A DNA stretch of 64,000 nucleotides, taken from NCBI RefSeq assembly GCF_011397635.1, contig NC_064756.1, positions 14,670,317 through 14,734,316 of the forward strand, given 5' to 3'. Origin of the DNA: Epinephelus fuscoguttatus. Taxonomy: Eukaryota; Chordata; Actinopteri; Perciformes; Serranidae. Of the stretch, positions 1-11,762 are shown piece after piece (the stretch's first letter is position 1; each line of letters begins with the position of its first letter). The notes beneath the pieces were generated by a model, which made no database searches, was not told where the DNA came from, and saw nothing but the letters and a program-made list of their open reading frames with translations. The position numbers were made by a program, and so were the translations under genes.

Positions 1-907
1 AAATATTGGCAATCATGTCCGCCTGGCACAAACCACATGTTTTGGACAACTGTGAAGTGACAGAATGTTCCAGCATCATGGTTCTTATATTGCCAGATTC
101 CAGAGAGTCCCCTCTTCATATATGGCAGAATATGTCAACTTCCAACTTGCTATGGTGAGATACATGTAAAAATGTAAGAATTTAGTAACACAGATTTGTT
201 TTTTTCATTGATATAAAAATTAATATAAAATACAGGCACATAGAAGGACATGAAATGATGGCAAATCTGGTTAGCCCAAAAACAAGATATAGCATTTGTA
301 TGTAGCCTTTATAATGACTGTGATATGAGCTTAAAAGTAAAGGCAGTAAAATACCCCAAAACCCCTAGGGCCCATAGGGTTAATATCATTTAATATTTCA
401 AAAGAACGCTTTATTATTAGCGTTAGCTACTAGCCGTTAGCTCATCGATAACGTAACAGATAGATATATAAACGTAACGGACTACAAATGTGGCTATCGG
501 CTAATTGATAATAGTTAAATGCCTAACGTAGACGTGCGTCACCGACTCGCCAGCCAGGTAAACGTTTATTCTAACAGTTTAATACCGTTTAATACTTCAA
601 AACGGGAGCTTTGTCTTGTCAACAACGGCAGCACCACTCGCCATGTCTGGGTGGAGATATTTTGCATTTAAGGCAGATGAAAGTGGAGTTATGTAAGATT
701 ATGTGTAAAAATAAATACACAGTAAACCTTGATATGATCCAAACTGAGTTTTGTGATCCCTTGCACCCCTGTTGAATATTGACACAGAATATCTGATGTG
801 ATTTGGCATGAAATATAGCTTAACTTAACAGTTTCAGTGTTCAAAGGACAGCCATGTGACATGACATTTATTAAAGCTTGTAATGTCTGGGCATTATTAC
901 AGCAAAG
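1..907. other. Upstream flank, no gene recognised
   Basis: No convincing coding exon is visible. An ATG near 643 opens only an 18-codon frame. A GC-containing stretch around 500-640 lies about 300 bp upstream of the first recognised coding exon and could hold the promoter or 5' UTR, but no TATA box or other core element is distinctive. The sequence near 360-383 ends in a CCC...GGG palindrome followed by TTAA, which may be the end of a TTAA-type element that starts outside the window. Confidence 0.4.
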
Positions 908-1016
908 ATGACTGAGAGGAGGAGGAGAAAGACTCCTGATAAGGATGCTGTAGAGCACATTATTCGCGGAGAAGACAAACCCTTCCTAGAAGGAAGATTT
1001 ATTAACACATTTAAAG
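908..1016 (+). CDS. Exon 1 of SET-recombinase gene (pre-SET segment)
   Basis: An ATG at 908 opens a frame of 36 codons that ends in phase 1 at a consensus donor (AAAG|GTAAG at 1017). The peptide starts MTERRRRKTPDKDAVEHI and continues with GEDKPFLEGRFINTFK, which resembles the short segment just N-terminal to the SET core in KMT5A-like fish proteins. The first residues are basic and could act as a nuclear localisation signal. The first base of the next exon completes a Gly that starts the GRGVF motif, so the phase match confirms the junction. The start codon is chosen because it is the first in-frame ATG of the exon; a further 5' exon cannot be excluded. Confidence 0.72.
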
Positions 1017-2225
1017 GTAAGTTTTTCATCCAGTATACCATTGTTTGTTTCTATTAGTGTAGTCACCTTACAGTTGTAGTTAAAGATACTCTGTTATGTA
1101 TTTGTTAATGAAAGTGTTAAATAGCTCTATATTCTGACAGTGATCACAGTGAGCCCATTTACATGCACACTAATAAACTGATCATTATCTGATTTCTGGA
1201 GTTAACTGAATACTCAAGTCGTGTAAACAGCATAATGCAGTATGTTTTATCAGATAACAGGCATTATCAGATTATGAAAAATCAGACACTCTTTGATTTT
1301 TGCCCAATAATCCATTTATTCAGTGCATGTATACCGTTTAACCCTCATCCTACCGACATATTTTATATACATGGACTACCGACTGGGGTCCTGGGGACCC
1401 CAAGAATAAACTACTTTAAGAAACAACTATCATAGCAAATTGTTAACTTGTTTCTTCTCAAAACTTTACTAGTGATGTAGTACATGTCATCTGAGGGGAA
1501 AAAAACAAAGATTATTATTATTTTAGGAAAGTTAGTTAATTTGCATTTGGTTTCTTTAAACCATTAATGTCCACAATGGAATTTTATAATTTCCTTTACA
1601 GCACATAAAGTACTAACTAAACTGAGTACAAGTCCATTGAAATTTTTCAAATTGGTCAAAGAATGAGGCTACAGTGCAAGTTTTTAACACTGTGCAGAGC
1701 TTATAGACATATTATATTGTATTCCTGTGGGCTAAAATGAGTGACTAGTGACTAAATACAGTATGATACAGAAATGTCTGTATCTCAAAATCTACATTAG
1801 TTATATCAAATGCTTGGTACCAATGGATTCAGAACAACTACATTTTCAACAACATTTGCTTTGATCCTGGCTAAATCTGATATTTAGCATGTTAAATGAA
1901 TGTCAAACTTATTTTAGTGTTTTTTTTTCATCAAGTCAGCTTTGTCTACCAATTAAGGCATGGTAAATATGTGAAATCAAAAATTTTGATTTTGTCATGT
2001 GTAGCCACATGTCTTGACAGTTTCCACAGCAAATTTTGTTTTCACCTTTAACAGAAAACATTCTGTAGGGCCTTTTCTTAACATACTAAATATAATTAAA
2101 TATAGTCATAGTTGTTAACAGGTTAAAAAAAAAGACAGATTCTGTGTCTGAGTCTAAATTAGGACTCATGGCAACCATGAACTCAGTAAATAGTTCCATC
2201 TATTAGAAGTACATTGGCAGAATTA

Positions 2226-3850
2226 CAGTACAGGCCAAAAGTTTGGACACACCTTCTCATTCAATGCGTTTTCTTTATTTTCATGACTATTTACATTGTA
2301 GATTCTCACTGAAGGCATCAAAACTATGAATGAACACATGTGGAGTTATGTACTTAACAAAAAGGTGAAATAACTGAAAACATTTTTTATATTCTAGTTT
2401 CTTCAAAATAGCCACCCTTTGCTCTGATTACATCTTTGCACACTCTTGGCATTCTCTCAATGAGCTTCACGAGGTAGTCACCTGAAATGGTTTTCCAACA
2501 GTCTTGAAGGAGTTCCCAGAGGTGTTTAGCACTTGTTGGCCCCTTTGCCTTCACTCTGCGGTCCAGCTCACCCCAAACCATCTCGATTGGGTTCAGGTCC
2601 GGTGACTGTGGAGGCCAGGTCATCTGCCGCAGCACTCCATCACTCTCCTTCTTGGTCAAATAGCCCTTACACAGCCTGGAGGTGTGTTTGGGGTCATTGT
2701 CCTGTTGAAAAATAAATGATCGTCCAACTAAACGCAAACCGGATGGGATGGCATGTCGCTGCAGGATGCTGTGGTAGCCATGCTGGTTCAGTGTGCCTTC
2801 AATTTTGAATAAATCCCCAACAGTGTCACCAGCAAAACACCCCACACCATCACACCTCCTCCTCCATGCTTCACAGTGGGAACCAGGCATGTGGAATCCA
2901 TCCGTTCACCTTTTCTGCGTCTCACAAAGACACGGCGGTTGGAACCAAAGATCTCAAATTTGGACTCATCAGACCAAGGCACAGATTTCCACTGGTCTAA
3001 TGTCCATTCCTTGTGTTTCTTGGCCCAAACAAATCTCTTCTGCTTGTTGCCTCTCCTTAGCAGTGGTTTCCTAGCAGCTATTTGACCATGAGGCCTGATT
3101 CGTGCAGTCTCCTCTTAACAGTTGTTCTAGAGATGGGTCTGCTGCTAGAACTCTGTGTGGCATTTATCTGGTCTCTGATCTGAGCTGCTGTTAACTTGTG
3201 ATTTCTGAGGCTGGTGACTCGGATGAACTTATCCTCAGAAGCAGAGGTGACTCTTGGTCTTCCTTTCCTGGGTCGGTCCTCATGTGTGCCAGTTTCGTTG
3301 TAGCGCTTGATGGTTTTTGCGACTCCACTTGGGGACACATTTAAAGTTTTTGCAATTTTCCAGACTGACTGACCTTCATTTCTTAAAGTAATGATGGCCA
3401 CTCGTTTTTCTTTAGTTAGCTGATTGGTTCTTGCCATAATATGAGTTTTAACAGTTGTCCAATAGGGCTGTCGGCTGTGTATTAACCTGACTTCTGCACA
3501 ACACAACTGATGGTCCCAACCCCATTGATAAAGCAAGAAATTCCATTAATTAACCCTGATAAGGCACACCTGTGAAGTGGAAACCATTTCAGGTGACTAC
3601 CTCTTGAAGCTCATGGAGAGAATGCCAAGAGTGTGCAAAGCAGTAATCAGAGCAAAGGGTGGCTATTTTGAAGAAACTAGAATATAAAACATGTTTTCAG
3701 TTATTTCACCTTTTTTTGTTAAGTACATAACTCCACATGTGTTCATTCATAGTTTTGATGCCTTCAGTGAGAATCTACAATGTAAATAGTCATGAAAATA
3801 AAGAAAACGCATTGAATGAGAAGGTGTGTCCAAACTTTTGGCCTGTACTG
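2226..3850 (-). mobile_element. Tc1-like transposon copy A
   Basis: The element begins CAGTACAGGCCAAAAGTTTG and ends with its inverted complement, flanked by TA on both sides. TIRs are long (about 200 bp or more), including internal copies of the CACCTTCTCATTCAATG motif. It holds a broken transposase on the minus strand. It is nearly identical to copies B and C, so all three belong to one recently active family. Confidence 0.93.
2387..3437 (-). pseudogene. Tc1 transposase, frameshifted (copy A)
   Basis: The minus-strand reading starts MARTNQLTKEKR at 3437 with the paired helix-turn-helix DNA-binding region (VWKIAKTLNVSPSGVAKTI, then the GRPR hook), and ends GGYFEETRI at 2387. DDE motifs are visible: WSDESKFEIF, FQQDNDPKHT and NPIEMVWGELD, with DD34E spacing. 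The frame breaks near 3090, where an A is missing relative to copy C, and again near 2845, where the C-run is one base shorter than in copy C. The intact family protein would be about 340-350 residues. It cannot encode a full transposase as written. Confidence 0.92.
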
Positions 3851-4888
3851 TACGTGCTTTTGACTGGGGTCCCCTGGGACCCCAATACACAAGTATTTTT
3901 AAAAATCACTAATCAAAACAGAAACAGTAAACAATCATGACATCATTAGGAACAAGTTGACTGACAAAGTGAGATATGACAAAAAGTATACCTCTGGGGA
4001 GGGTTAATCTGGTTTCTCTTGTTTTATAAATCTGTGCATAAGCAAAATGCAAAAGCGTATGTAGATAAAACGCGAGAAGAACGCGAGCAGAAGCAATTAG
4101 TTGAAATTTTTCTATGCGGTATGCAGTTTCATCGTATCATTAAAGAATAGACAACTAAGTGTTTTGCTAGTTAAGATAGTTTTAGTGATTAAAAATAGAT
4201 CAACAATATATTTGCAAGGATAAAGTACCAGACAGATGTCGTTTCGATGGTTACCATGCGTAGAGAGCCTAGCGGAGCTGTCATGAACAGCACAGTGAGT
4301 CCCCACACTGATACTGTAAGTTATACGCGGAAGGTAGCATCTACGTTCATGCAACTATGCCCGGCACAAGCAGAATGTTTCTCCCCATCCCCTTGCCTCT
4401 TTTTTGCACATGCTCTGAAATGAACAACACACACAGACCATCATCTGCTTGTGGAAAGAAATCCAACTATTGACTAAATCATGTAAACGTTTTTTTTCTG
4501 TTAACACCATACAGAAGTACATGCAAACGTGTTGAATCAGATTATTAACATTACTAGAATATTCACAGATATCAGATTATTGTGTGCATGTAAATGGGCT
4601 CACTGATAGTGTTTGGTCTGTGACACAGATCCCTCAGTCACACTGCTTTGCAGTAAACAGAGTTTTAGATTCTCCTTCTCCCCTACTGCGTCTATCTAAT
4701 CAGGTGAGAAAGAGTAGTGCTGCGATTTGATAAAAATGCGATTGCGATTATGGTGGACAATATCGCGATTACGATTACAATATAATTACAATAAAATGTA
4801 ATGAATAAATGGTATCATGAGTCTTTTGCTTGATTCAGTGTTTCCTTCCCTACATTATATTAGGGGGGCACTGACCTGACCTGACATA

Positions 4889-6505
4889 CAGTACAGGCCA
4901 AAAGTTTGGACACACCTTCTCATTCAATGCGTTTTCTTTATTTTCATGACTATTTACATTGTAGATTCTCACTGAAGGCATCAAAACTATGAATGAACAC
5001 ATGTGGAGTTATGTACTTAACAAAAAAAGCTGAAATAACTGAAAACATGTTTTATATTCTAGTTTCTTCAAAGTAGCCACCCTTTGCTCTGATTACTGCT
5101 TTGCACACTCTTGGCATTCTCTCCATGAGCTTCAAGAGGTAGTCACCTGAAATGGTTTTCCAACAGTCTTGAAGGAGTTCCCAGAGGTGTTTAGCACTTG
5201 TTGGCCTTTGCCTTCACTCTACGGTCCAGCTCACCCCAAACCATCTCGATTGGGTTCAGGTCCGGTGACTGTGGAGGCCAGGTCATCTGCCGCAGCACTC
5301 CATCACTCTCCTTCTTGGTCAAATAGCCCTTACACAGCCTGGAGGTGTGTTTGGGGTCATTGTCCTGTTGAAAAATAAATGATCGTCCAACTAAACGCAA
5401 ACCGGATGGGATGGCATGTCGCTGCAGGATGCTGTGGTAGCCATGCTGGTTCAGTGTGCCTTCAATTTTGAATAAATCCCCAACAGTGTCACCAGCAAAA
5501 CACCATCACACCTCCTCCTCCATGCTTCACACTGGGAACCAGGCATGTGGAATCCATCCGTTCACCTTTTCTGCGTCTCACAAAGACACGGCAGTTGGAA
5601 CCAAAGACCTCAAATTTGGACTCATCAGACCAAAGCACAGATTTCCACTGGTCTAATGTCCATTCCTTGTGTTTCTTGGCCCAAACAAATCTCTTCTGCT
5701 TGTTGCCTCTCCTTAGCAGTGGTTTCCTAGCAGCTATTTGACCATGAAGGCCTGATTCGCAGTCTCCTCTTAACAGTTGTTCTAGAGATGGGTCTGCTGC
5801 TAGAACTCTGTGTGGCATTCATCTGGTCTCTGATCTGAGCTGCTGTTAACTTGCCATTTCTGAGGCTGGTGACTCGGATGAACTTATCCTCAGAAGCAGA
5901 GGTGACTCTTGGTCTTCCTTTCCTGGGTCGGTCCTCACGTGTGCCAGTTTCGTTGTAGCGCTTGATGGTTTTTGCGACTCCACTTGGGGACACATTTAAA
6001 GTTTTTGCAATTTTCCAGACTGACTGACCTTCATTTCTTAAAGTAATGATGGCCACTCGTTTTTCTTTAGTTAGCTGATTGGTTCTTGCCATAATATGAA
6101 TTTTAACAGTTGTCCAATAGGGCTGTCGGCTGTGTATTAACCTGACTTCTGCACAACACAACTGATGGTCCCAACCCCATTGATAAAGCAAGAAATTCCA
6201 CTAATTAACCCTGATAAGGCACACCTGTGAAGTGGAAACCATTTCAGGTGACTACCTCTTGAAGCTCATGGAGAGAATGCCAAGAGTGTGCAAAGCAGTA
6301 ATCAGAGCAAAGGGTGGCTATTTTGAAGAAACTAGAATATAAAACATGTTTTCAGTTATTTCACCTTTTTTTGTTAAATACATAACTCCACATGTGTTCA
6401 TTCATAGTTTTGATGCCTTCAGTGAGAATCTACAATGTAAATAGTCATGAAAATAAAGAAAATGCATTGAATGAGAAGGTGTGTCCAAACTTTTGGCCTG
6501 TACTG
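4889..6505 (-). mobile_element. Tc1-like transposon copy B
   Basis: It has the same TIRs as copy A, starting CAGTACAGGCC at 4889 and ending at 6505, with TA on both sides. It carries a disrupted minus-strand transposase. Confidence 0.93.
5052..6092 (-). pseudogene. Tc1 transposase, frameshifted (copy B)
   Basis: The reading runs from MARTNQLTKEKR at 6092 to the GGYF..ETRI end at 5052. The helix-turn-helix region and first catalytic Asp (WSDESKFEVFG) are readable, as are FQQDNDPKHT and NPIEMVWGELD, but in different frames. Deletions relative to copy C include bases lost near 5757, near 5500 (the segment after GGGGVMV is shortened) and near 5205. It is about 1041 bp against 1050 in copy C. Confidence 0.9.
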
Positions 6506-6943
6506 TAGTTATTGTTATGGACAGACAGTGTGTCAATGACCATCAACAGACTGAGCACAGTCAAACATGCTGCTCACACAGCAGCGCAGCACGGCACTGT
6601 ACACACAGTGGAGCGAGCCTGTGTTGCGTTCAGGCGTTGTCACGTAAATGACAAATTCCAGCACGCCATAGCACAACACAGCAGCATGTCAAGTGGGCCG
6701 AACCCGATCAAAATTGCTCAATATTTCATTTGTTATGAAGTCCATGATTTCCCTGTGACACTTACAAATGTTTGCTTAACTGTGCTTGGATGTTGTTTTA
6801 TGAGGCTCTGGCAGCTTTCAGTTGTCTCTTTGTCTTTAACGTTACACGGCTCGGCTTTCTCTCGCATGCTTATTCCTCATTTTCCCTGTGCTGTCTCGAG
6901 TGTTGATATAGATTGGTCATGTTGCCGCGGGGCGGGGCGCTTT

Positions 6944-7250
6944 TAACTTTTAAACTTTTACACAGCATGTCTTTCAGGTACGCGACGTTGGACAGAAAGG
7001 CGTGCTGTATAAAATTTAAAGTTAAATCGCCACGTCCGTCTCAATGCTGATATAGATTGGTCGTGTTGCGCGGGATGTGGCTATTTTAACTTTTAAACTT
7101 TTACACAGCATGTCTTTCAGGCACGGCGACGTTGGACAGAAAGGCGTGCTGTGTAAAATTAAAGTTAAAGTCACTCACGCCCCGTCTCTCAGTGGCGACT
7201 TTAACTTTTACACTTACACAGCATGTCTGTTCAACGTCGCCATACCTGAA
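6944..7250. repeat. Short internal tandem/inverted repeats inside the hAT-like element
   Basis: A segment beginning TTTAAACTTTTACACAGCATG and running to GGCGTGCTGT..AAAGTTAAA occurs at about 6947-7014 and 7092-7170. A third, partial copy in altered order follows to about 7245. Each copy is roughly palindromic (ACAGCATG/CGTGCTGT). The longest reading frames here are chance products of this repeat. Confidence 0.6.
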
Positions 7251-7761
7251 TCCAAAGTTTTGCCATGTAACAGACATTTTTTTTGCCACCAACTCAGGCT
7301 GTTCATGGTCGAGCTCATGCTCTTTTTCAGCGTCTGTGTTGGTCACTGCTGCACGCCGGCTGCACGCGCCAGGATAGCTTGTGGGCGTGATGTCAATAAA
7401 CTCCACACACTACAGGAGAGGCAGTCACGTTCACAGGCACACACGTTAACATTTATTTAGCCTACATTGCAAATCGCAGCCTTTTATGCGGTTATATAAT
7501 CGCACAGCCTGACATCGCGATTGCGATTAGATCAATCGTGCAGCACTATAAGAGAGCGGGCAAAATTATAGAAAGTTATCCCAAACCATCAAACCACTTA
7601 CAGCTGCTTTAACTAATCCTTTAAATCATCTTCAAGTTAAAAAGTGTCATGTTACTATTAATTAACACATTAACATGCAAGTGTAGAGTTTATTATAGAT
7701 AGGATTCAATGTTGATTGTGCAAATAAAAAAATGTTCACCAGATGTACTGCTTGTAATATA

Positions 7762-8829
7762 CAGTATCTCACATAAGTGAGTACACCTCTCTCATTTTTG
7801 AAAATGTTTCATTATATCTTGTCATGTCAACACTATAGAAATGACACTGTGATATAACTTAAAGTAGTCAGTGTACAGCTTGTATAGTAGTATAGATTTA
7901 CCTTCCTCTGAAAATTATGTAAAACACAGCCATCAACATCTAAACAGCTGGCAACATAAGTGAGTACACCCCACAGTGAACATGTCCAAATTGTGCCTAA
8001 AGTGTCAATATTTTGTGTGCCAACCATTATTATCTAGCACTGCCTTAACCCTTTTGGGCATGGGACAGCTGTCTTGGTGCTCTTCACCAAGGTGCCACAC
8101 ATGCTGAAAGAGCACCAAGACAGCTGTCCCTTGCCTACAGTCAAGTATAGTGGTGGCAGCATCATGGTTTGGGGCTGCATGAGTGCTGCCGGCTCTGGGG
8201 AGCTCGGTTCATTTAGGGAAACATGAATTCCAAGCAGAGCATGATCGTCCCTCTTCAGAAACTGAGCTGCAATGCAGTTTTCCAACATGATAATGACCCA
8301 AAACACACCTAGTAGATGACAACTGCCTTGCTGAGGAAGCTGAAGGTGAAGGTGATGGACTGGTGATGGACAAGTATGTATCCAGCCCTAAACTCACCTG
8401 TGCACCTGTGGGCCATCCTCAAGCTGAAGGTGGGGTAGCGCTGTCTTCACATCCATCTGCTCCATGATGTCATCATGGAGGAGTGGGAGAGGATTCCTGA
8501 AGCAACCTGTGAGCTCTGGTGAACTCCATGCCCAAAAGGGTTAAGGCAGTGCTAGATAATAATGGTTGGCACACAAAATATTGACACTTTAGGCACAATT
8601 TGGACATGTTCACTGTGGGGTGTACTCACTTACGTTGCCAGCTGTTTAGATGTTGATGGCTGTGTTCTGAGTAATTTTCAGAGGAAGGTAAATCTATGCT
8701 ACTATACAAGCTGTACACTGACTACTTTAAGTTATATCAAAGTGTCATTTCTATAGTGTTGTTCCATGAAAAGATATAATGAAATATTTGCAGAAATAGG
8801 AGGGGTGTACTCACTTATGTGAGATACTG
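7762..8829. mobile_element. Internally deleted Tc1-like element with long TIRs
   Basis: The ends read CAGTATCTCACATAAGTGAG and its inverted complement, with TA duplications at 7760-7761 and 8830-8831. The TIRs extend about 290 bp, from 7762 to about 8055 and from about 8535 to 8829, ending in a TTAACCCTTTTGGGCATG palindromic segment. Between them are transposase remnants on the + strand: TVKYSGGSIMVWGCMSA around 8140-8190 and HDNDPKHT around 8288-8310. It is a non-autonomous Tc1 derivative of a different family from copies A-C. Confidence 0.88.
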
Positions 8830-9049
8830 TATGTGGGCACCCCATCCAGATAAAACCCACATTTATTTAATAATGTAAACCAATTTCCTACATGCCATAT
8901 ACCCATACATTGTCTTCCTTTACCTCTTAAAATAAGATTTGCTTTCATTGTATGGCTTATATGAACTGATTGTAATTGTAAGTCTTTTCATTTTTTCATT
9001 TTATTCTGGATTGTAGTCATTAACATTTTGTTTTATTATTTATATTATT

Positions 9050-9232
9050 GATGGCTAAATGAAGCCTAATGAAGCATGTTCTTTATTTTCTGAGCCCACT
9101 AGTTGGCACTCATTGCTTAAAGAAAGAGGCTCAAAGAATGGCAATTCAGTGTGCTTTCAACCTTTTGATGAAAAAAAAGCGCCATCTAGTGGGCTCAGAA
9201 AATGCTTCACGAGGCTTCATTTGGCCATCACT
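9050..9232. mobile_element. Short hairpin MITE
   Basis: TGGCTAAATGAAGCC at about 9052 is matched by the inverted GGCTTCATTTGGCCA at about 9230. A second inverted pair, GAGCCCACTAGTTGGC and GCCATCTAGTGGGCTC, lies inside. The roughly 180-bp unit can fold as one imperfect hairpin. Two short overlapping reading frames over it are not genes. Confidence 0.65.
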
Positions 9233-9403
9233 AATTTTTATTAACAGCACTTACTAACTCTGTTTTTTTTTAAGGCGCTTATAAATTGTTGTTGTCGGTC
9301 TTCCTCTCTGTCTTAATGTCTCTTTGAAAAGAAGCCATAAATGAGGTTGGTGGTCTTAGAAGTAGCAGCTTATGTTAATGTTTTCTTTCTTTCTTTTCTT
9401 CAG

Positions 9404-9542
9404 GGAGAGGTGTGTTTACACAGGAATACATCGAACCAAAAAGTTTTGTGGTGGAGTACAGGGGAGTTTTGTCCCTGAGTGTAGGAGCAGATGACAAAAG
9501 CAAATATATATTCGATTTCATGTGGAATGGGAAGCGCTACTG
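9404..9542 (+). CDS. Exon 2: SET domain N-terminal half
   Basis: The acceptor is a polypyrimidine tract ending CAG at 9403, and the donor is TG|GTAAG at 9543. The 139-nt exon enters in phase 1 and leaves in phase 2. The translation starts with GRGVF, the glycine motif of SET domains that helps bind S-adenosylmethionine, followed by FVVEYRG and then FDFMWNGKRY. This order matches KMT5A/SETD8, which monomethylates histone H4 Lys20. The frame is intact with no stop. Substrate specificity cannot be read from sequence alone. Confidence 0.85.
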
Positions 9543-11762
9543 GTAAGTTTGCTGCTTGTTCATTTACTCATATGTTTTTTTTCAAAGTGTTACTCCTCTT
9601 ATTTGAAGTTGTAGTTTTATTTGTGGGTACATTTAAAAACAAATGCTGGACCAAAGTGCTTTACAGAGAGATTGAAATTGTAGGACTATTTGATTGATGG
9701 GTTGGCATCTGGTTGTCAGTGTTTCCCCTAAAAAAAAAAAAAAAAAAAAAAAAAATTGGCACTGGACAGCGTGACCAGTTGGTTTTCAATTTACCGGACA
9801 AATGTTTGAAATTACGGTCAAATATTATCTGAATTTATTGAGCCTAAAAATAATTGATATGCAATTGATAGGCATGTCAGTATATAATCTTTTTTATTGA
9901 AAAGTCAGTAATTTCAAATAAAATGAGTCCTGTCAATTAACTCAGTGAGTAAATTGAATAAATAAATAAATATTGCAGAAGCCTGCACTCTTCTAACATG
10001 AACATAAAGAAACTGAAGGCCTATACATACAGATAAAACAATTTGCAAACAAATAAACACATCTAGACTGGCTCATACCATTTAAATACACAGCATGCTG
10101 CCAATTTGAAATCAAATCATGTCCGTTCGCTATATGCGATTGAAATATAATGGAATAAAAACTCTTTGAAAACAAACAGGGAAAATCCCTTAATCTATTT
10201 CTGGCTCATGACAATTTACTTTTTACGCATTTTTGCAGCAGTTTAGTCTGCAGCTGCTGATTTAAAAGAAAATGTGCCGAGTGTCTCTTCACAACTTGCA
10301 ATATGCATTTAATGCAATCTTTGCAACAACTTATATAATCTTTGATTATATAGAGAGATTATTTTGCTGTAACTGAATTTTCTATCCATACAGAGGAGGC
10401 ATACTTTATATCAGAATCCTGCGGGTCCAATTTTCAAGATCCGTACAAAACCGCACCGAACCGCAAACCCGCATCAGGCCAATTAGTACTGCAACCCGGT
10501 CCAACCCGTTGAAACACGACCCGCAGCCCAACCCGTAACCCGGATTTAAAGTAATCATTTTGGGTCATATTGACTGAATATTGAACAGCATATTGCCACA
10601 GTTAAGGTGCCAGTAAGTAAACAACGACCTGAATGAAGCAGCTCTCACAATAAAAACATGACTTCAGCTCCATCATCAACCCTCTGTGTTCTTCTCCCAT
10701 ACGAGTGTAAAAGCACTTGTTTGTTACGTTTAACGCTTTTAAACTTTTAATCTATGTAAAGGAACTTTACATGTGTAATAATAGACTTACTTTCTGTCCA
10801 GAGCAACGTTCAGCAGTTACGAGCCGTCACGTGTTTTTAGAATCCATCGAGGAGAGAAGTAATGTAAAGTGATAGTTGTACGTTTTATCCACTTACTTCT
10901 CAAATACCTAAATAATTATTCGCTTGTTAGACGGTGGTGGCAGCCATGTGTCGCCCAATCACAAATTGTGTTAATAGATTGTGAAACGCGTGTAAACAGC
11001 TGAACCAATGACCGTTGCGAAATAGCGGAAGCGATCCTCAGAGAGTAAATAATGACCGAGATATCTGTAGTTTACCGAACTAACTAACAAGATTAGTTTT
11101 TAGCTCAATTATTATTTTTTTATATTAATTTTGATGTGTTTATCTAAAACCCGCGATCCGACCTGCATATTATTTTTTCCACCCAGATACGAACCGGAAA
11201 ACATTTTTAAAAAACATCGCAAATCAGCGGGTACCTGACCCAGTGCAGGACTCTGCTTTATCTATAGTTAAAGTTATAAGGCATCTTTGAGTATCATTTA
11301 AGTATGTCGAGGCGGAGCCGAAAAATAGTGTTCCATTTCTAAAATAAAAAATGTGAACACAAATCTGTGTTAAATGTTTGTCAGGTACAAATGCTCTTGT
11401 AATGGGGTCCTGTGGGCAGAAGGTCCTAGGATCACCCCGACCACCCTCACCCACCCCCACCCCGCGCAAAGCAAAAAAACTAGAAACACTGACAAATGAG
11501 AGGGTGTTAAATCATATGATGAAGTAACCAACTGTTTTGGAAGAGAAATGACAAGACTGCAGCTGTCTACACAAACAAGCGCTTTTGTTGCACAATATGC
11601 TAGTGAGAAAAGTGTAATAGTATACGTATGTGTTTTTAAAAAAGTTTGTGTTTTACATGAAAGCCAAGGCTGGGCTGAAGGTCTTTTTTCTCTCATGACA
11701 ATTTAAGAATTTAACCCCAAGCAAAGTTTAAAGTTTTTTTTTCTGGTCTATTTGTCTCACAG
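9543..11762 (+). other. Intron 2
   Basis: The intron runs between the two SET-domain exons, with a GTAAG donor and a pyrimidine-rich CAG acceptor. It contains a 26-base A run at about 9730-9755 and a hAT-like element at 10412-11255. Nothing coding was recognised at 11264-11762. Confidence 0.7.
10412..11255. mobile_element. hAT-like non-autonomous element (844 bp)
   Basis: The left end CAGAATCCTGCGGGTC and right end GCAGGACTCTG are inverted matches. The flanks CTTTATAT (10404-10411) and CTTTATCT (11256-11263) are an 8-bp target-site duplication with one mismatch, as expected for hAT. Subterminal regions are rich in ACCCG/CGGGT motifs. No transposase frame was seen. Confidence 0.78.

Larger units (their letters stand above)
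1342..4003. mobile_element. TTAA-flanked element (piggyBac-like MITE) interrupted by Tc1 copy A
   Basis: TTAA lies at 1338-1341 and 4004-4007. The ends begin CCCTCATCC and finish GGGAGGG, a short inverted match. Near each end lies a related GGGGTCC/GGACCCC palindrome (about 1385-1400 and 3865-3880). No transposase ORF remains. TTAA targets are the hallmark of the piggyBac superfamily; assignment rests on that and the short TIR only. Confidence 0.55.
1147..4605. mobile_element. Outer TIR element (MITE-like) carrying nested insertions
   Basis: The left end CAGTGAGCCCATTTACATGC at 1147 is matched by its inverted complement GCATGTAAATGGGCTCACTG ending at 4605. Similarity continues inward (ATCTGATTT on the left, ATCAGATTA on the right). 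No transposase of its own was seen, so it is likely non-autonomous. It contains the TTAA-flanked element at 1342-4003, which in turn contains a Tc1. Confidence 0.75.
4715..7548. mobile_element. hAT-like element interrupted by Tc1 copy B
   Basis: The left end TAGTGCTGCGATTTG and right end CAATCGTGCAGCACTA are inverted matches of the TAGxGCTGCACGAT type common at fish hAT element ends. Subterminal CGATTGCGATTA motifs occur inside both ends. The flanks (AGAAAGAG and TAAGAGAG) are only a partial 8-bp target-duplication match. No hAT transposase is visible, so it is non-autonomous. Tc1 copy B sits inside at 4889-6505. Confidence 0.7.
1017..9403 (+). other. Intron 1, composed mostly of mobile elements
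   Basis: The intron has a GTAAG donor and a pyrimidine-rich CAG acceptor. About 85% of it is accounted for by the elements listed separately (1147-4605, 4715-7548, 7762-8829, 9050-9232). No coding exon that fits the gene was seen in the remaining stretches. Confidence 0.7.

Noticed and set aside
2533..3085. Plus-strand frames over Tc1 copy A (and equivalents in B, C and D)
   Set aside because: They are antisense shadows of the transposase.
6512..6946. 144-residue plus-strand frame inside the hAT-like element
   Set aside because: No recognisable domain, no splice or codon support, and it sits wholly within a mobile element.
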